From assembly GCF_002950945.1 (NCBI RefSeq), contig NZ_CP012673.1, positions 14,313,501 through 14,377,500 on the forward strand: 64,000 nucleotides of DNA. Reading direction: 5' to 3'. Every line of letters starts with the position of its first letter. Position 1 is the stretch's first letter. Origin of the DNA: Sorangium cellulosum. Lineage in GTDB: Bacteria > Myxococcota_A > Polyangia > Polyangiales > Polyangiaceae. A program made the position numbers and the translations under genes. Below, piece by piece: positions 8,801-16,389 of the stretch. The notes beneath the pieces were generated by a model. The model was given only the letters and a program-made list of their open reading frames with translations. It was not told the origin of the DNA and searched no databases.

Positions 8801-10967
8801 GCATCAGGCGGCCGACGCGCAGGTGGGCGGCGCGTTTGTGCTCGTCCGCGATGAGGCCGTAGGCCGCCTGCTGGACTCGATCGTGCAAGAACTGGTAGGG
8901 GACGGCGAGCGATGCCTCGCTCGGCGGCTCGCCCTGGGCTTGCCCCTCCGACTGCACGAGCCGGTAGTCGGGATCCATGGGGAGCAGGACCCCTTCCTGC
9001 ATGGCCTCCCAGAGGTCCTGCGCGGCCTCTCGGGCCGGTTGCTCGGAGATGGTCGCCAGCGTGCGCAGGTCGAACCTGTGCCCGATGCAGGCGGCGAGCT
9101 TCATGGCGCGCTGGGTGCGCTGCGAGAGCCTCTGCAGCTTGGCGATCATGAACTCGACGACGTTGTCGGTCACGGCCCGCGACTCGATGGCTGCGAGGTC
9201 CCATGTCCATCTGCCGGTCTCTGGCGCGCAGCGGAGGAGCCCGTCGTCGCTCAGCATCCGCAGGAACTGCCCGATGAAGAACGGGTTGCCCTGCGTCTTT
9301 TCGTGGATGAGCCCGGAGAGCTGCGCGACGTCGCGCGCCGCGCAGCCGAGGGTGTCCGAGACGAGCTCGGTCACGTCCTCCTGCGAGAGCGGCACGAGGG
9401 GGGTGTCCGTCACCGCCGCGTTGGCGGCGCGGAGGGCGTCGAGGGTGATCGTGAGCGGGTGCGCCGGGCTCACCTCGTTGTCGCGGTACGCCCCGACGAC
9501 CAGGAGATGGCCGGTGTCGGGATCGGTGAGCACGACCCGCAGCAGCCTGAGCGACGCCGGATCCGCCCATTGCAGGTCGTCGAGGAACAGGACCAGCGGG
9601 TGCGCCGGAGCCGCGAGCACGCCGAGGAAGCTCCGGAACACCATGTCGAAGCGGTTCTGCGACTCGGAGGGGCCGAGCGCCGCGACGGCGGGCGCCTCGC
9701 CGGTGATGAGCGCGAGCTCGGGGATGAGCTCGTGCAGGACCCCGGCGTTCGCGCCGAGCGCCGCGGCGAGCTCTGCTCTCCAGCGGGACAGCGCCTCCGT
9801 CCGCTCGGAGAGGATCTGCTGCACGAGCCCCCTGAACGCCTGGACGAGCGAGGCGCAGGGCACGCCGCGGCTCAGCTGATCGAACTTGCCGTGGGCGAAG
9901 TAGCCCCCGGCCCCGGCGATGGCCTTGTAGGTCTCGTGGACCAGCGCGCTCTTGCCGACGCCGGAGTAGCCGGAGACGAGCACGAGCTCCGCGGCGCCGG
10001 CTCGGGCCCGCTCGAGCGCGGACAGGAGCCGGCGCCGCTCCACGTCTCGGCCATAGAGCTTCTGCGGAATGCGCAGCTCGTCGCTGCGGTCGCTCCGCCC
10101 GATGGGGAAGGGGTGGACCCGGCCCGTCTGCTCGAGGGAGCGCAGGCACTCGGCGAGGTCCGCCTTGACGCCGTACGCGCTCTGGTAGCGATCCTCGGGG
10201 GTCTTGGCGAGGAGCTTCATCACGATGTCGGACACCGGCCGGGGCACGTCCCCGCGGCGCTCGTGGGGCGGGACGGGCTGCCGCGCGATGTGGCTGTAGA
10301 GGACGTCGATGGGATCGGCGCCCGAGAACGGGAGCGCGCCGGTCAGCATCTCGTACAGCGTGACGCCGAATGAGTAGAGATCCGCGCGGTGGTCGATGCC
10401 CCGGTTCATGCGCCCGGTCTGCTCGGGCGCCATGTACGCGAGCGTCCCCTGAAGTGCGGAGACGGTGGTCGACTGCTGGAACTCCTGCTTGAGCCGCGAC
10501 GCGACGCCGAAGTCGATCAACGTGGCGCGGAGGAGGTCTGGGCTGATGACGATGTTGCTGGGATTGATGTCCTTGTGCGTGACGTGACGGCGGTGCACCG
10601 CGCCGATGGCGTCCGCGATGGAGGCCGCGAGCGAGAGCGCCGTGCGCAGATCCAGGCGGCGGGCGTCGAGGAGCGCCCGCAGGGTCGTGCCCTCGACGGC
10701 CTCCATGACGAGGGCGAGGCCGCCGCGCGTCCGTTCGAGCGCGTACGCCCTCACCGCGGCGTCGAGGTCCAGCTCGCGCAGGAGGCCGAACTCGTGCCTC
10801 AGCAGGGCGAGATCGCGGACGTTAGGGTGCTCCCCCTTCAGCGCCTTGATGACGACCGGCCGCTGGTCCGCCGTGCGACGGCCGCGGTAAACGCAGGTCC
10901 TGCTGCCTTCATGGACCAGCTGCTCGATGACATGTCCCGGCAGATCGACCGCGGCTGTGGTGGTCAT
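5844..10967 (-). CDS. Ser/Thr kinase-ATPase-GAF-STAS signalling protein
   Basis: A 1707-residue cytoplasmic signalling protein. Residues 15-275 are a eukaryotic-type kinase with Lys41, the variant catalytic loop HKDINPSN (131-138) and DFG (152-154). A PknB-linked AAA/STAND-type ATPase follows with P-loop GYSGVGKS (333-340) and an NPFFIGQFL sensor region, then a long TPR-like helical array. A GAF domain (about 1330-1510) and a coiled coil lead to a C-terminal STAS domain (about 1583-1707). The STAS domain is RsbR-like (PITDRVLVMPLIGTMDAARA) and keeps both threonines equivalent to the RsbR phosphosites: DITGL (Thr1635) and AILTGM (Thr1665). Most relatives with this kinase-ATPase-GAF layout end in a histidine kinase; here STAS replaces it. 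I chose ATG 10967 because the frame further upstream reads antisense to the next gene. It stands alone, convergent with the PHP lipoprotein. Confidence 0.88.
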   Translation of the reverse strand: MTTTAAVDLPGHVIEQLVHEGSRTCVYRGRRTADQRPVVIKALKGEHPNVRDLALLRHEFGLLRELDLDAAVRAYALERTRGGLALVMEAVEGTTLRALLDARRLDLRTALSLAASIADAIGAVHRRHVTHKDINPSNIVISPDLLRATLIDFGVASRLKQEFQQSTTVSALQGTLAYMAPEQTGRMNRGIDHRADLYSFGVTLYEMLTGALPFSGADPIDVLYSHIARQPVPPHERRGDVPRPVSDIVMKLLAKTPEDRYQSAYGVKADLAECLRSLEQTGRVHPFPIGRSDRSDELRIPQKLYGRDVERRRLLSALERARAGAAELVLVSGYSGVGKSALVHETYKAIAGAGGYFAHGKFDQLSRGVPCASLVQAFRGLVQQILSERTEALSRWRAELAAALGANAGVLHELIPELALITGEAPAVAALGPSESQNRFDMVFRSFLGVLAAPAHPLVLFLDDLQWADPASLRLLRVVLTDPDTGHLLVVGAYRDNEVSPAHPLTITLDALRAANAAVTDTPLVPLSQEDVTELVSDTLGCAARDVAQLSGLIHEKTQGNPFFIGQFLRMLSDDGLLRCAPETGRWTWDLAAIESRAVTDNVVEFMIAKLQRLSQRTQRAMKLAACIGHRFDLRTLATISEQPAREAAQDLWEAMQEGVLLPMDPDYRLVQSEGQAQGEPPSEASLAVPYQFLHDRVQQAAYGLIADEHKRAAHLRVGRLMLASESGEPAEEQLFDVVNHLNYGARLIDDPGEREALARLNLRAGRKAKGSTAYGAAAEYFSAGRSALADGGAARDPALSWALTLEAAECEYLCGRFAEAEALFQRLLEVARSNLDSARVQSLRMKLYQVAGRYDEGVTVGQEGLRLFGVEIPGTSEEIGAAVSAEIAQIPGSMAGRSIEDILHAPLLADEHIRAIINLLADCAPCAYIGRPSVFPLIALKMLNLSLRHGNTEASCFAYSVYGPMLAAAFGDIPSGFRFSEMSIRLNEKLGDISLRGTLLHLHGDHVNFWVQHIRSDLPILERAFLACLEAGDLVYASYLAFETVWQVYEKGDPLAEVHRVAERYASFARKTGNHAVLETIRLEQQFLRSLQGLTAADASLSEEGFAEEECLAALTRASFGCGIAFYHIIRLILSYSHGRPEAALAAADAARPVLGAVMSMPIETTYHFYLALTLVALGERDERERQRHAEALSASLGKLELWAGHCPDNFRAKHLLVLAEIARTSGRDAEAMGLYDEAVEAARQSEFLQYEALASELAGLYYARKGRRRIAALYLGSAAHAYRQWGAERKAAELVRQHGLDALPASPVDRAPAAEQGRAITSSSSISVNHPLLNKLVDVAAVLQATHAISSELVLGRALDRVMRAVLASAGGQRGFLVLAREDRLVVEAAITIDPESIEVELRRPLELSTDLPVSVVHYVARTRELVILDDAAASARFAADPYLAARRPRSAMGLALVHQNRLTGVLYVENALASGAFAPEQAELLRLLGAQIAAALENALLYGRLQEVSEGHRALSDRLESEVKRRTEEVCSVNERLSQKAEELNRMNERLLEELRERERAEQARAALQEEIIEVQRLRLSEMATPIIPITDRVLVMPLIGTMDAARAAQVLEATLAGVQRHNPSVVIIDITGLKHVDAGVADTLIRTASALRLLGAQAILTGMQPEVARALVQGGIDLRGIVTRSTLQSAVAHALAPRAAGAH

Positions 10968-11036
10968 GTGTGTTGGTGCCCGATGGATGGGATGGACCTG
11001 AAAGCCTCGCCCGGTGAGCGGCGGACGGTAAACACC

Positions 11037-11042
11037 AGTATA
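11037..11042 (-). promoter_or_regulatory. Candidate -10 box of the kinase-STAS gene
   Basis: Reading leftwards, TATACT lies in a locally AT-richer patch 70 bases before the kinase ATG at 10967. No convincing -35 is seen at the right distance. Confidence 0.25.
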
Positions 11043-11099
11043 GAATGGCCTTCGAAAGTTTTGTAGAGCGCGGCTCGGATTGTGGTGTGCGCTGTGCCG

Positions 11100-11129
11100 C
11101 GTCGTTGCGCGTCGTTGTTCGTCGTTGTT
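11100..11129. repeat. Three tandem 10-bp copies (CGTCGTTGTT type)
   Basis: CGTCGTTGCG, CGTCGTTGTT, CGTCGTTGTT are contiguous, with further CGTCG motifs just after. They lie in the 215-bp gap between the gamma-carboxylase homologue and the kinase gene. No function is evident. Confidence 0.6.
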
Positions 11130-11182
11130 CAGATTACGTCGCGGCGTCGTCGTGTGTTCGGAGGAGCCTTGGACGCGCGGCG

Positions 11183-12628
11183 CTAGGGCGCCTTCACCGG
11201 CGCGAGCAGCGCTCGCGGCTGCGACGCGAGATCGAGCGTGGGGTCGACGAGGTCGCGATCGGGGCCCCCGTTCAGCGAGGCGACCACCTTGGCGGTGACG
11301 ATCGGGCGCACGCCGGCGGCCTCTTGCCAGCGGTCGGCCACGTGGTGCGCGAAGTCGATGAGCATGTCGGGGCGCGTGCACATCTCGCCGAGCTGGCGAT
11401 CGGTGAGCCACTGCTCGAGATCGAGCGGCTCGCGCACGCCGGTCCTCGGGTCCACCACCGTGTAACTGAGCTCGCTCACGGACTTGTCGCGCAGCTTCAT
11501 GCGCCACGAGAAGCGGTGTCCGGCCTCGTTCCAGGCGACGTCGCCCGGGTAGAGCCAGTGGCGGAGCGGCAGCAGGAGCTGCACCAGGAAGTAGCCGCCG
11601 AGCAGCACGAGCGGCAGGGCGTGGCGCCGCTCGGGGGTGGGGGCGGAGGCGCCGGCGGCGTCGCCCGCGCGGGGGGGCTCGCGGAAGAGGAAGGGGAGGC
11701 GTCGCCTTGGCCACGAGGGATCCGCGAACAGCGCGAGCGCGGTGATCATGGCGTAGGGGAAGATCCCGATCTTGAACAGGAGAGCGTTGCTGAGGTTGAA
11801 CGCCACGGCGAGCGCCGCGCCAATCGGGAAGGTGCGCCGGGAGAACAGCAGGAAACCCATCGAGAGGTCGATGAAGAGCCCTGCGTACGAGAGCGCGAGG
11901 CCCGCCGCGGGCGAGGCGAGGAGCGGGCCCACGAGCGGCGCGTCGGCGTGCTCGGCGAGCCACATCGTGAGCGGCTGACCGCGCAGCCAGTCGCCGTTCA
12001 GCTTGGCGATGCCGCCGTAGAAGTAGACGATCGCGACCTGGGCCTTCAGGGCGAAGAGGTAGAGCCGCGGCGCCGTCTCGGCCGGGCCGGCGGCGGGCGC
12101 CTTTCGGGAGGCGCGGCGCGCGAGGAGGTGATCCACCGAGAGCGCGCGGTGCGCCGGGGCAGCGGCGAGCAGCAGGCCGAGCAGGCAGACGAGGTAGAGG
12201 TGGTTCAGGTACTGCGCCTTGTCGAGCAGGAAGACATACGTGAGCGCCGCGCAGAGCAGGGCGGCGCTCACCCGGTAGAAGAGCCCGGCGGCGACGAGGA
12301 GCGCGAGGACGAAGATCGCGCCGAAGTGCCAGTACATCCCGTCGCCGCCCCAGGGGCGGATGAACGGGACGTAGCTGAAGAAGAACGTGGGCTCGATGTA
12401 ATAGCGGTAGATCCGGTCGTGGAGGACGTACCGGACGACCTCCCACGCGATCAGGGCGCCATACCCGACCCGGAAGACGGCGAGCGAGGCGGCGTCGACC
12501 TCGGCCGTGAGGTGAGCCGCCCAGCGGCGCGCGACGTCAGTGCCAGTGCTTGTGGCGGTGTTTGCCCTTGTGTTTGCCGTGGACGTGCACGTGGACGTGC
12601 CTTCCGTCGTCGTCGTCATCATCGTCAT
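11183..12628 (-). CDS. Vitamin K-dependent gamma-carboxylase homologue (HTTM domain membrane protein)
   Basis: A polytopic membrane protein of up to 481 residues. The family in animals converts Glu to gamma-carboxyglutamate using reduced vitamin K; bacterial homologues exist, mostly without known substrates. Family-like blocks are present in order: YYIEPTFFFSYVPFIRPWG, LLDKAQYLNHLYLVCLLG, VAIVYFYGGIAKLNGDWLRG, and the soluble C-terminal part LPLRHWLYPGDVAWNEAGHR, FSWRMKLRDK, QPDM-like RPDMLIDFAHH and ASLNGGPDRDLVDPT. About eight membrane segments are visible. No start codon exists after the end of the upstream gene, so translation must begin at ATG 12628, 12622 or 12619, inside the His/Asp-rich tail of that gene (92-bp overlap). 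The first ~30 residues are therefore an odd Thr-rich by-product of the other frame. Shared strand and overlap suggest co-expression with the lipoprotein. Confidence 0.82.
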   Translation of the reverse strand: MTMMTTTTEGTSTCTSTANTRANTATSTGTDVARRWAAHLTAEVDAASLAVFRVGYGALIAWEVVRYVLHDRIYRYYIEPTFFFSYVPFIRPWGGDGMYWHFGAIFVLALLVAAGLFYRVSAALLCAALTYVFLLDKAQYLNHLYLVCLLGLLLAAAPAHRALSVDHLLARRASRKAPAAGPAETAPRLYLFALKAQVAIVYFYGGIAKLNGDWLRGQPLTMWLAEHADAPLVGPLLASPAAGLALSYAGLFIDLSMGFLLFSRRTFPIGAALAVAFNLSNALLFKIGIFPYAMITALALFADPSWPRRRLPFLFREPPRAGDAAGASAPTPERRHALPLVLLGGYFLVQLLLPLRHWLYPGDVAWNEAGHRFSWRMKLRDKSVSELSYTVVDPRTGVREPLDLEQWLTDRQLGEMCTRPDMLIDFAHHVADRWQEAAGVRPIVTAKVVASLNGGPDRDLVDPTLDLASQPRALLAPVKAP

Positions 12629-13544
12629 CGTGGACCACCACCACGCCTGGAGTCGTCTTGACCTTCACCACGCCCACGTTCCACGTCGTCGCCACGACGA
12701 CGTTCAACGCCGGCGCGCTCGGGCCGATGACGACGTGCATGCCTGGACGATACCCGACGAGCACCACGTCGGCGTGGGTCGGGTGCGCCACGACGACCGT
12801 GAGCTTCGTGGGGTTCACCTTCGCCGTCACCGTGCCGACGCAGTAGAGGCCGCCGGGGCCGGGGTTCAGCACGATGAGCTCGGAGCCGGATCCCACGAAG
12901 CCGAGCTTGATCTTGCGGTTGCCCACCGGGATCGGCTTGAGGTCCGGGTCGAGGACGTAGACGCGGACCTGCCCGGAGGCCTTGTCGGCGACCACCTCGA
13001 CGACGTCGTCGCCGACCACCTGGATCACGCCGCCGTTCGGGCCCGTCTTGCCCGGGGGGAGGGGCCTCTTCTCGGCCTTCTTCGCCCCCTCCACGATGAC
13101 CCTCGTGCCCCCCGCGGGCACGTGGAGGACGCCGTTCCACGGCTTCCCCGCGACGACGACGTTGTACTTCACCTCGGTGAGATCGGCCTCGAGCTTGGGC
13201 CCCGCCGCGACGAGCACGCCGGCCTTGGCGTCGAGGACCAGCGGCACCTGCGTGTCGCCGCTCGGCCCCTTCCAGGTCAGGGTGCCGGTCACGTCCCTGT
13301 CGATGGGCTTGCCGTCGGGCGCCTTCACGATCGCCTTGACGTTGCCGTCCGGCGCGATGTCCCACCCGACCGAGCCGCCGTCGTGCTCCTCGGTCAGCGG
13401 CTCTTCGATCGCGACCGGGGCCGCCGCGACCGACTCCTCGGACACGCTGACCTCAGCCTCGCTCTTGCATCCTGCCGCGAACGAGCTGCCGGCGATCAGG
13501 GTGGTCAGGGCTACTATAGAAAGGGCGCTTCGCGCGTGCATCAC
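12537..13544 (-). CDS. Lipoprotein with Asp8 run and His-rich C-terminal tail
   Basis: 335 residues with a lipoprotein signal (lipobox FAAGC, Cys26). The body (about 30-300) is beta-rich and not assigned to a family; it carries repeated VVV..G..VIVEG-like strands and PPGKTGPNGG. The last ~31 residues hold eight consecutive aspartates followed by ten histidines spread through HVHVHVHGKHKGK and RHKHWH, a likely metal-binding tail (Zn, Ni or Cu cannot be distinguished). The codons of this tail also contain the only possible start of the gamma-carboxylase homologue. It is divergent from the ATPase gene at 13802. One speculative role is as substrate or partner of the carboxylase homologue. Confidence 0.8.
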   Translation of the reverse strand: MMHARSALSIVALTTLIAGSSFAAGCKSEAEVSVSEESVAAAPVAIEEPLTEEHDGGSVGWDIAPDGNVKAIVKAPDGKPIDRDVTGTLTWKGPSGDTQVPLVLDAKAGVLVAAGPKLEADLTEVKYNVVVAGKPWNGVLHVPAGGTRVIVEGAKKAEKRPLPPGKTGPNGGVIQVVGDDVVEVVADKASGQVRVYVLDPDLKPIPVGNRKIKLGFVGSGSELIVLNPGPGGLYCVGTVTAKVNPTKLTVVVAHPTHADVVLVGYRPGMHVVIGPSAPALNVVVATTWNVGVVKVKTTPGVVVVHDDDDDDDDGRHVHVHVHGKHKGKHRHKHWH

Positions 13545-13801
13545 AGGCCTCCAAAGGGGAGAGGCTATCGCAAAGAGGTCTGGTGCGTCTTCACGAACCC
13601 TCTGCGCCGGCGAAGAGGAGTGAGGCCTTGACGTGCGATGTGGTGAAGATGGCGCATTTGTCTTCCTCCCCGTGCGGCGTCCGCCCTCATGGGCAGCACA
13701 TCGGCGCGGCGAGGCCGGATCGGCGGCCGGCTGCCCGCCACGGGCCGCCGCTCGCGGACGGGTTGGGCGCCGCCTCGACGTTCTGGTACAGGAACAGCGC
13801 C

Positions 13802-14995
13802 ATGCTGCGCGCCCTGGATCTCGTGGAAGTCGGCCCAGCCCCGGCGCTGCACCTGGAGCTCGGCCGGCGGCTCAACGTGATGACGGGCGACAACGGCCTC
13901 GGGAAGAGCTTCGTGCTGGACGTGATCTGGTGGGCGCTCTCGGGCAGCTGGGCCGGCAGCCCGGCGTGGCCGCTGGTCGGAGCGAACGAGCCCGAGGTGT
14001 CCTACAGGATGGACAGCGGCATCGGCAACACGTCCCGGTTCCGCTTCGAGTCTCAGGAGTGGAGTCCGATGGGTACGCGGCCCCGCGCGATCGTCCTCTA
14101 CGCGCGGGCGGATGGCTCCTTCGCCTTGTGGGATCCAGCACGGAACCTCGAGCCGGAGGATTACAAACGGCCGCGCGACGCCAAGAAGACCACTCTGTTC
14201 GCCACCTCCGACAACACGCGACGCCCGCCCGCGTATTTCTTCGATCCTGGTGAAATCCTGGAGGGCAAGCTGGACCACGGGAAGACCCTCTGCAACGGTC
14301 TCATCCGCGACTGGGTGAGCTGGCAGGAGAAGAAGCCCGAGACGCAGGGGGGGCGAGCATTCAGGCACCTGTGTGATGCTCTCGTGCAGCTCTCCCCCGA
14401 CCCGCAAGGCGGCGCCGAGACGATCCGCGTGGGCAAGCCCGTCCGCCTCTTCGTGGACGACACACGCGAGTTTCCTACCATCGACATGGGTTATGGCGAG
14501 GTGCCCATCATCCATGCCTCGGCCGGGATGCGACGCATCATCAGCCTCGCGTACCTGATCGTATGGGCGTGGCACGAGCACGTCGAGGCGAGCCGCCTCC
14601 TGAAGCAGGAGCCCGTGAGCGAGCTCGTCTTCCTCGTGGACGAGGTCGAGAACCACCTCCACCCGGAGTGGCAGCGCCGCATCGCGCCTGCGCTCCTCAG
14701 GGTGCTCGAGGCGCTCGCTCCATCGATGCGCGTCCAGGCGCACCTCACCACGCACGCGCCGATGGTCCTCGCCTCGCTCGAGCCTCATTTCGATCCCGAG
14801 CAGGACAAGCTCTTCGTGTTCGAGCTCGAGGCGCGCGCCGTCGCGCTCCGTGAGGTGCCCTGGGCGCGCTTCGGGGATGCTTCCCGCTGGCTCACGTCGC
14901 CGGCGTTCAACCTCCACCAGGCGCGCTCGCTCGAAGCGGAGCAGGCGATCGACGACGCGAGCGCGCTCATGCGTGATTCCTGGATGGGGAGCTGA
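13802..14995 (+). CDS. Orphan ABC/RecF-class AAA ATPase (AAA_21-like)
   Basis: 397 residues from ATG 13802; the frame is open further upstream, but that part is Arg/Ala-rich and not protein-like. Walker A is GDNGLGKS (29-36), the signature-like segment is HASAGMRRIISLAYLIVWAW, Walker B is ELVFLVDEVENHLHPEW with Asp280-Glu281, and a switch histidine follows in LTTHAPMVLASL. This is the RecF/SMC/OLD-like head domain without a long coiled coil. Such ATPases act in DNA repair or, paired with nucleases or HNH proteins, in defence. No nuclease or partner lies next to it: the next gene is a sugar-type oxidoreductase. Role not assigned. Confidence 0.8.
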   Translation: MLRALDLVEVGPAPALHLELGRRLNVMTGDNGLGKSFVLDVIWWALSGSWAGSPAWPLVGANEPEVSYRMDSGIGNTSRFRFESQEWSPMGTRPRAIVLYARADGSFALWDPARNLEPEDYKRPRDAKKTTLFATSDNTRRPPAYFFDPGEILEGKLDHGKTLCNGLIRDWVSWQEKKPETQGGRAFRHLCDALVQLSPDPQGGAETIRVGKPVRLFVDDTREFPTIDMGYGEVPIIHASAGMRRIISLAYLIVWAWHEHVEASRLLKQEPVSELVFLVDEVENHLHPEWQRRIAPALLRVLEALAPSMRVQAHLTTHAPMVLASLEPHFDPEQDKLFVFELEARAVALREVPWARFGDASRWLTSPAFNLHQARSLEAEQAIDDASALMRDSWMGS

Positions 14996-15148
14996 ACCTG
15001 AAGGGATTGCACCGCATGGCCCCACGCCTGGCGGACGCTGTCGAGACGGCGCTCCGGCGGTCTGACCGGCGGCGCGCGGGAGGCTGAGCGCCCGGGCCTT
15101 CCCCCCTGGACCGCGCGGGGGTAGCGTCTCCTGCGAGCTCGCCCTGCC

Positions 15149-16198
15149 ATGTCCTCCCAGCGCGTCTATGTCGGTCTCATCGGCTACGGCCTCGCCGGTG
15201 CCGTCTTCCACGCCCCGCTGATCCGGGCCGTCCCCCAGCTGCGCCTCGCCGCCATCGCGACCCGCCGGGAGGGCCAGGTCATGGCCGATCACTCGGGCGT
15301 CGCCGTGCACCCGACGCCCGAGACGCTGATCGCCGAGCCCGGGATCGACCTTGTGGTCATCGCCTCCCCCAACGAGACCCATGTCCCGCTCGCGCGTGCG
15401 GCGCTCGAGGCGGGCAAACACGTGGTGGTCGACAAGCCGTTCACGAACACGAGCGCCGAGGCCGACGAGCTCATCGCGCTCGCCGCGCGCCGCGGCCGGC
15501 TCCTCTCCGCGTTCCAGAACCGCCGCTGGGACGCTGACTTCCGCACCGTGCGCCGCTGCATCGAGCAGGGCCTGCTCGGCGAGGTCGTCTCGTACGAGGC
15601 GCACTTCGACCGCTTCCGCCCGGCGATCAAGCAGGGCTGGCGAGAGCAGGATCTGCCCGGCTCGGGCATCCTCTACGATCTCGGCGCGCACCTCATCGAC
15701 CAGGCGCTCGTGCTCTTCGGCCTGCCGCGCGCGGTCACCGCCGACCTCCTCGCGCAGCGCCCCGAGGCCCGCACCGTCGACTATTTCAACCTCACGCTCG
15801 ACTACGGCCGCCGGCGCGCGATCGTGCGCTCCTCGACGCTGACGCGCGAGCCAGGCCCGCGCTTCGCCGTGCACGGCGACGGCGGGAGCTTCCTCAAGTA
15901 CGGGATCGACGGCCAGGAAGAGGCCCTCAAGGCGGGCAAACGCCCGGGCGCGCCGGACTGGGGCAGGGAAGACCCGCGGTGGTTCGGCACCCTCGTCACG
16001 GCGGACGGCGAGCGGCGCGTGATCGAGAGCCTGCCCGGCGCCTACGAGGCCTACTACGAGGGCATCGCGGCGGCGATCCTCGACGGCGTCCCGCCGCCCG
16101 TGCGCGCCGAGGAGGCGCGCGACGTGATCCGCATCATCGAGGCCGCGACGAGGAGCTCCGCCGAGCGGCGGACGATCGCGCTCGATAGAAAACCCTGA
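15149..16198 (+). CDS. Gfo/Idh/MocA-family NAD(P)-dependent oxidoreductase
   Basis: 349 residues, normal for the family. The N-terminal Rossmann fold shows VGLIGYGLAGAVFHAPLI (8-25), the EKP-type motif appears as VVDKPF with Lys96, and the C-terminal domain has DLGAHLIDQAL with the catalytic-site His/Asp. The closest subgroup by pattern (GYGLAG..FHAP) is the YdgJ/scyllo-inositol 2-dehydrogenase-like set. Substrate is not certain. It reads toward sucD across the large palindrome at 16208-16358. Confidence 0.88.
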   Translation: MSSQRVYVGLIGYGLAGAVFHAPLIRAVPQLRLAAIATRREGQVMADHSGVAVHPTPETLIAEPGIDLVVIASPNETHVPLARAALEAGKHVVVDKPFTNTSAEADELIALAARRGRLLSAFQNRRWDADFRTVRRCIEQGLLGEVVSYEAHFDRFRPAIKQGWREQDLPGSGILYDLGAHLIDQALVLFGLPRAVTADLLAQRPEARTVDYFNLTLDYGRRRAIVRSSTLTREPGPRFAVHGDGGSFLKYGIDGQEEALKAGKRPGAPDWGREDPRWFGTLVTADGERRVIESLPGAYEAYYEGIAAAILDGVPPPVRAEEARDVIRIIEAATRSSAERRTIALDRKP

Positions 16199-16207
16199 TC
16201 CACGGTA

Positions 16208-16358
16208 GGCCCTCGGGGAGGGGGCTCGTGGCGCGGGGTGGGGGATGGGCCGATGTCTGAGTCTGAGATAGGGCTCCTCCGGCTTGCCGGAGGGGCCCTA
16301 TCTCAGACGAGTTCGGCGGGGCCCCCACCCCGCGCCACGAGCCCCCTCCCCGAGGGCC
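16208..16358. repeat. Two-tier inverted repeat at a convergent junction
   Basis: Outer arms of 37 bp (16208-16244 and 16322-16358) are perfect inverse complements. Inside lies a second hairpin with GTCTGAGATAGGGC (16261-16274) and its exact inverse (16295-16308), closed by CCTCCGG-CTTG-CCGGAGG. It fills most of the 191-bp gap between the convergent oxidoreductase and sucD genes. A bidirectional terminator or RNA-structure element is the simplest reading. The architecture resembles 55859-56018, but the sequence does not. Confidence 0.9.
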
Positions 16359-16389
16359 GGGCCCTTACGCAGGGCCTCCAGCCGTCAAC

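Noticed and set aside
10968..12446. Upstream extension of the kinase-STAS reading frame
   Set aside because: It is antisense-phase sequence of the gamma-carboxylase gene; the protein-like part begins at ATG 10967.
12604..12635. GAC/GTC triplet run as a non-coding microsatellite
   Set aside because: It encodes the Asp8 run of the lipoprotein in the correct frame, so it is coding sequence.
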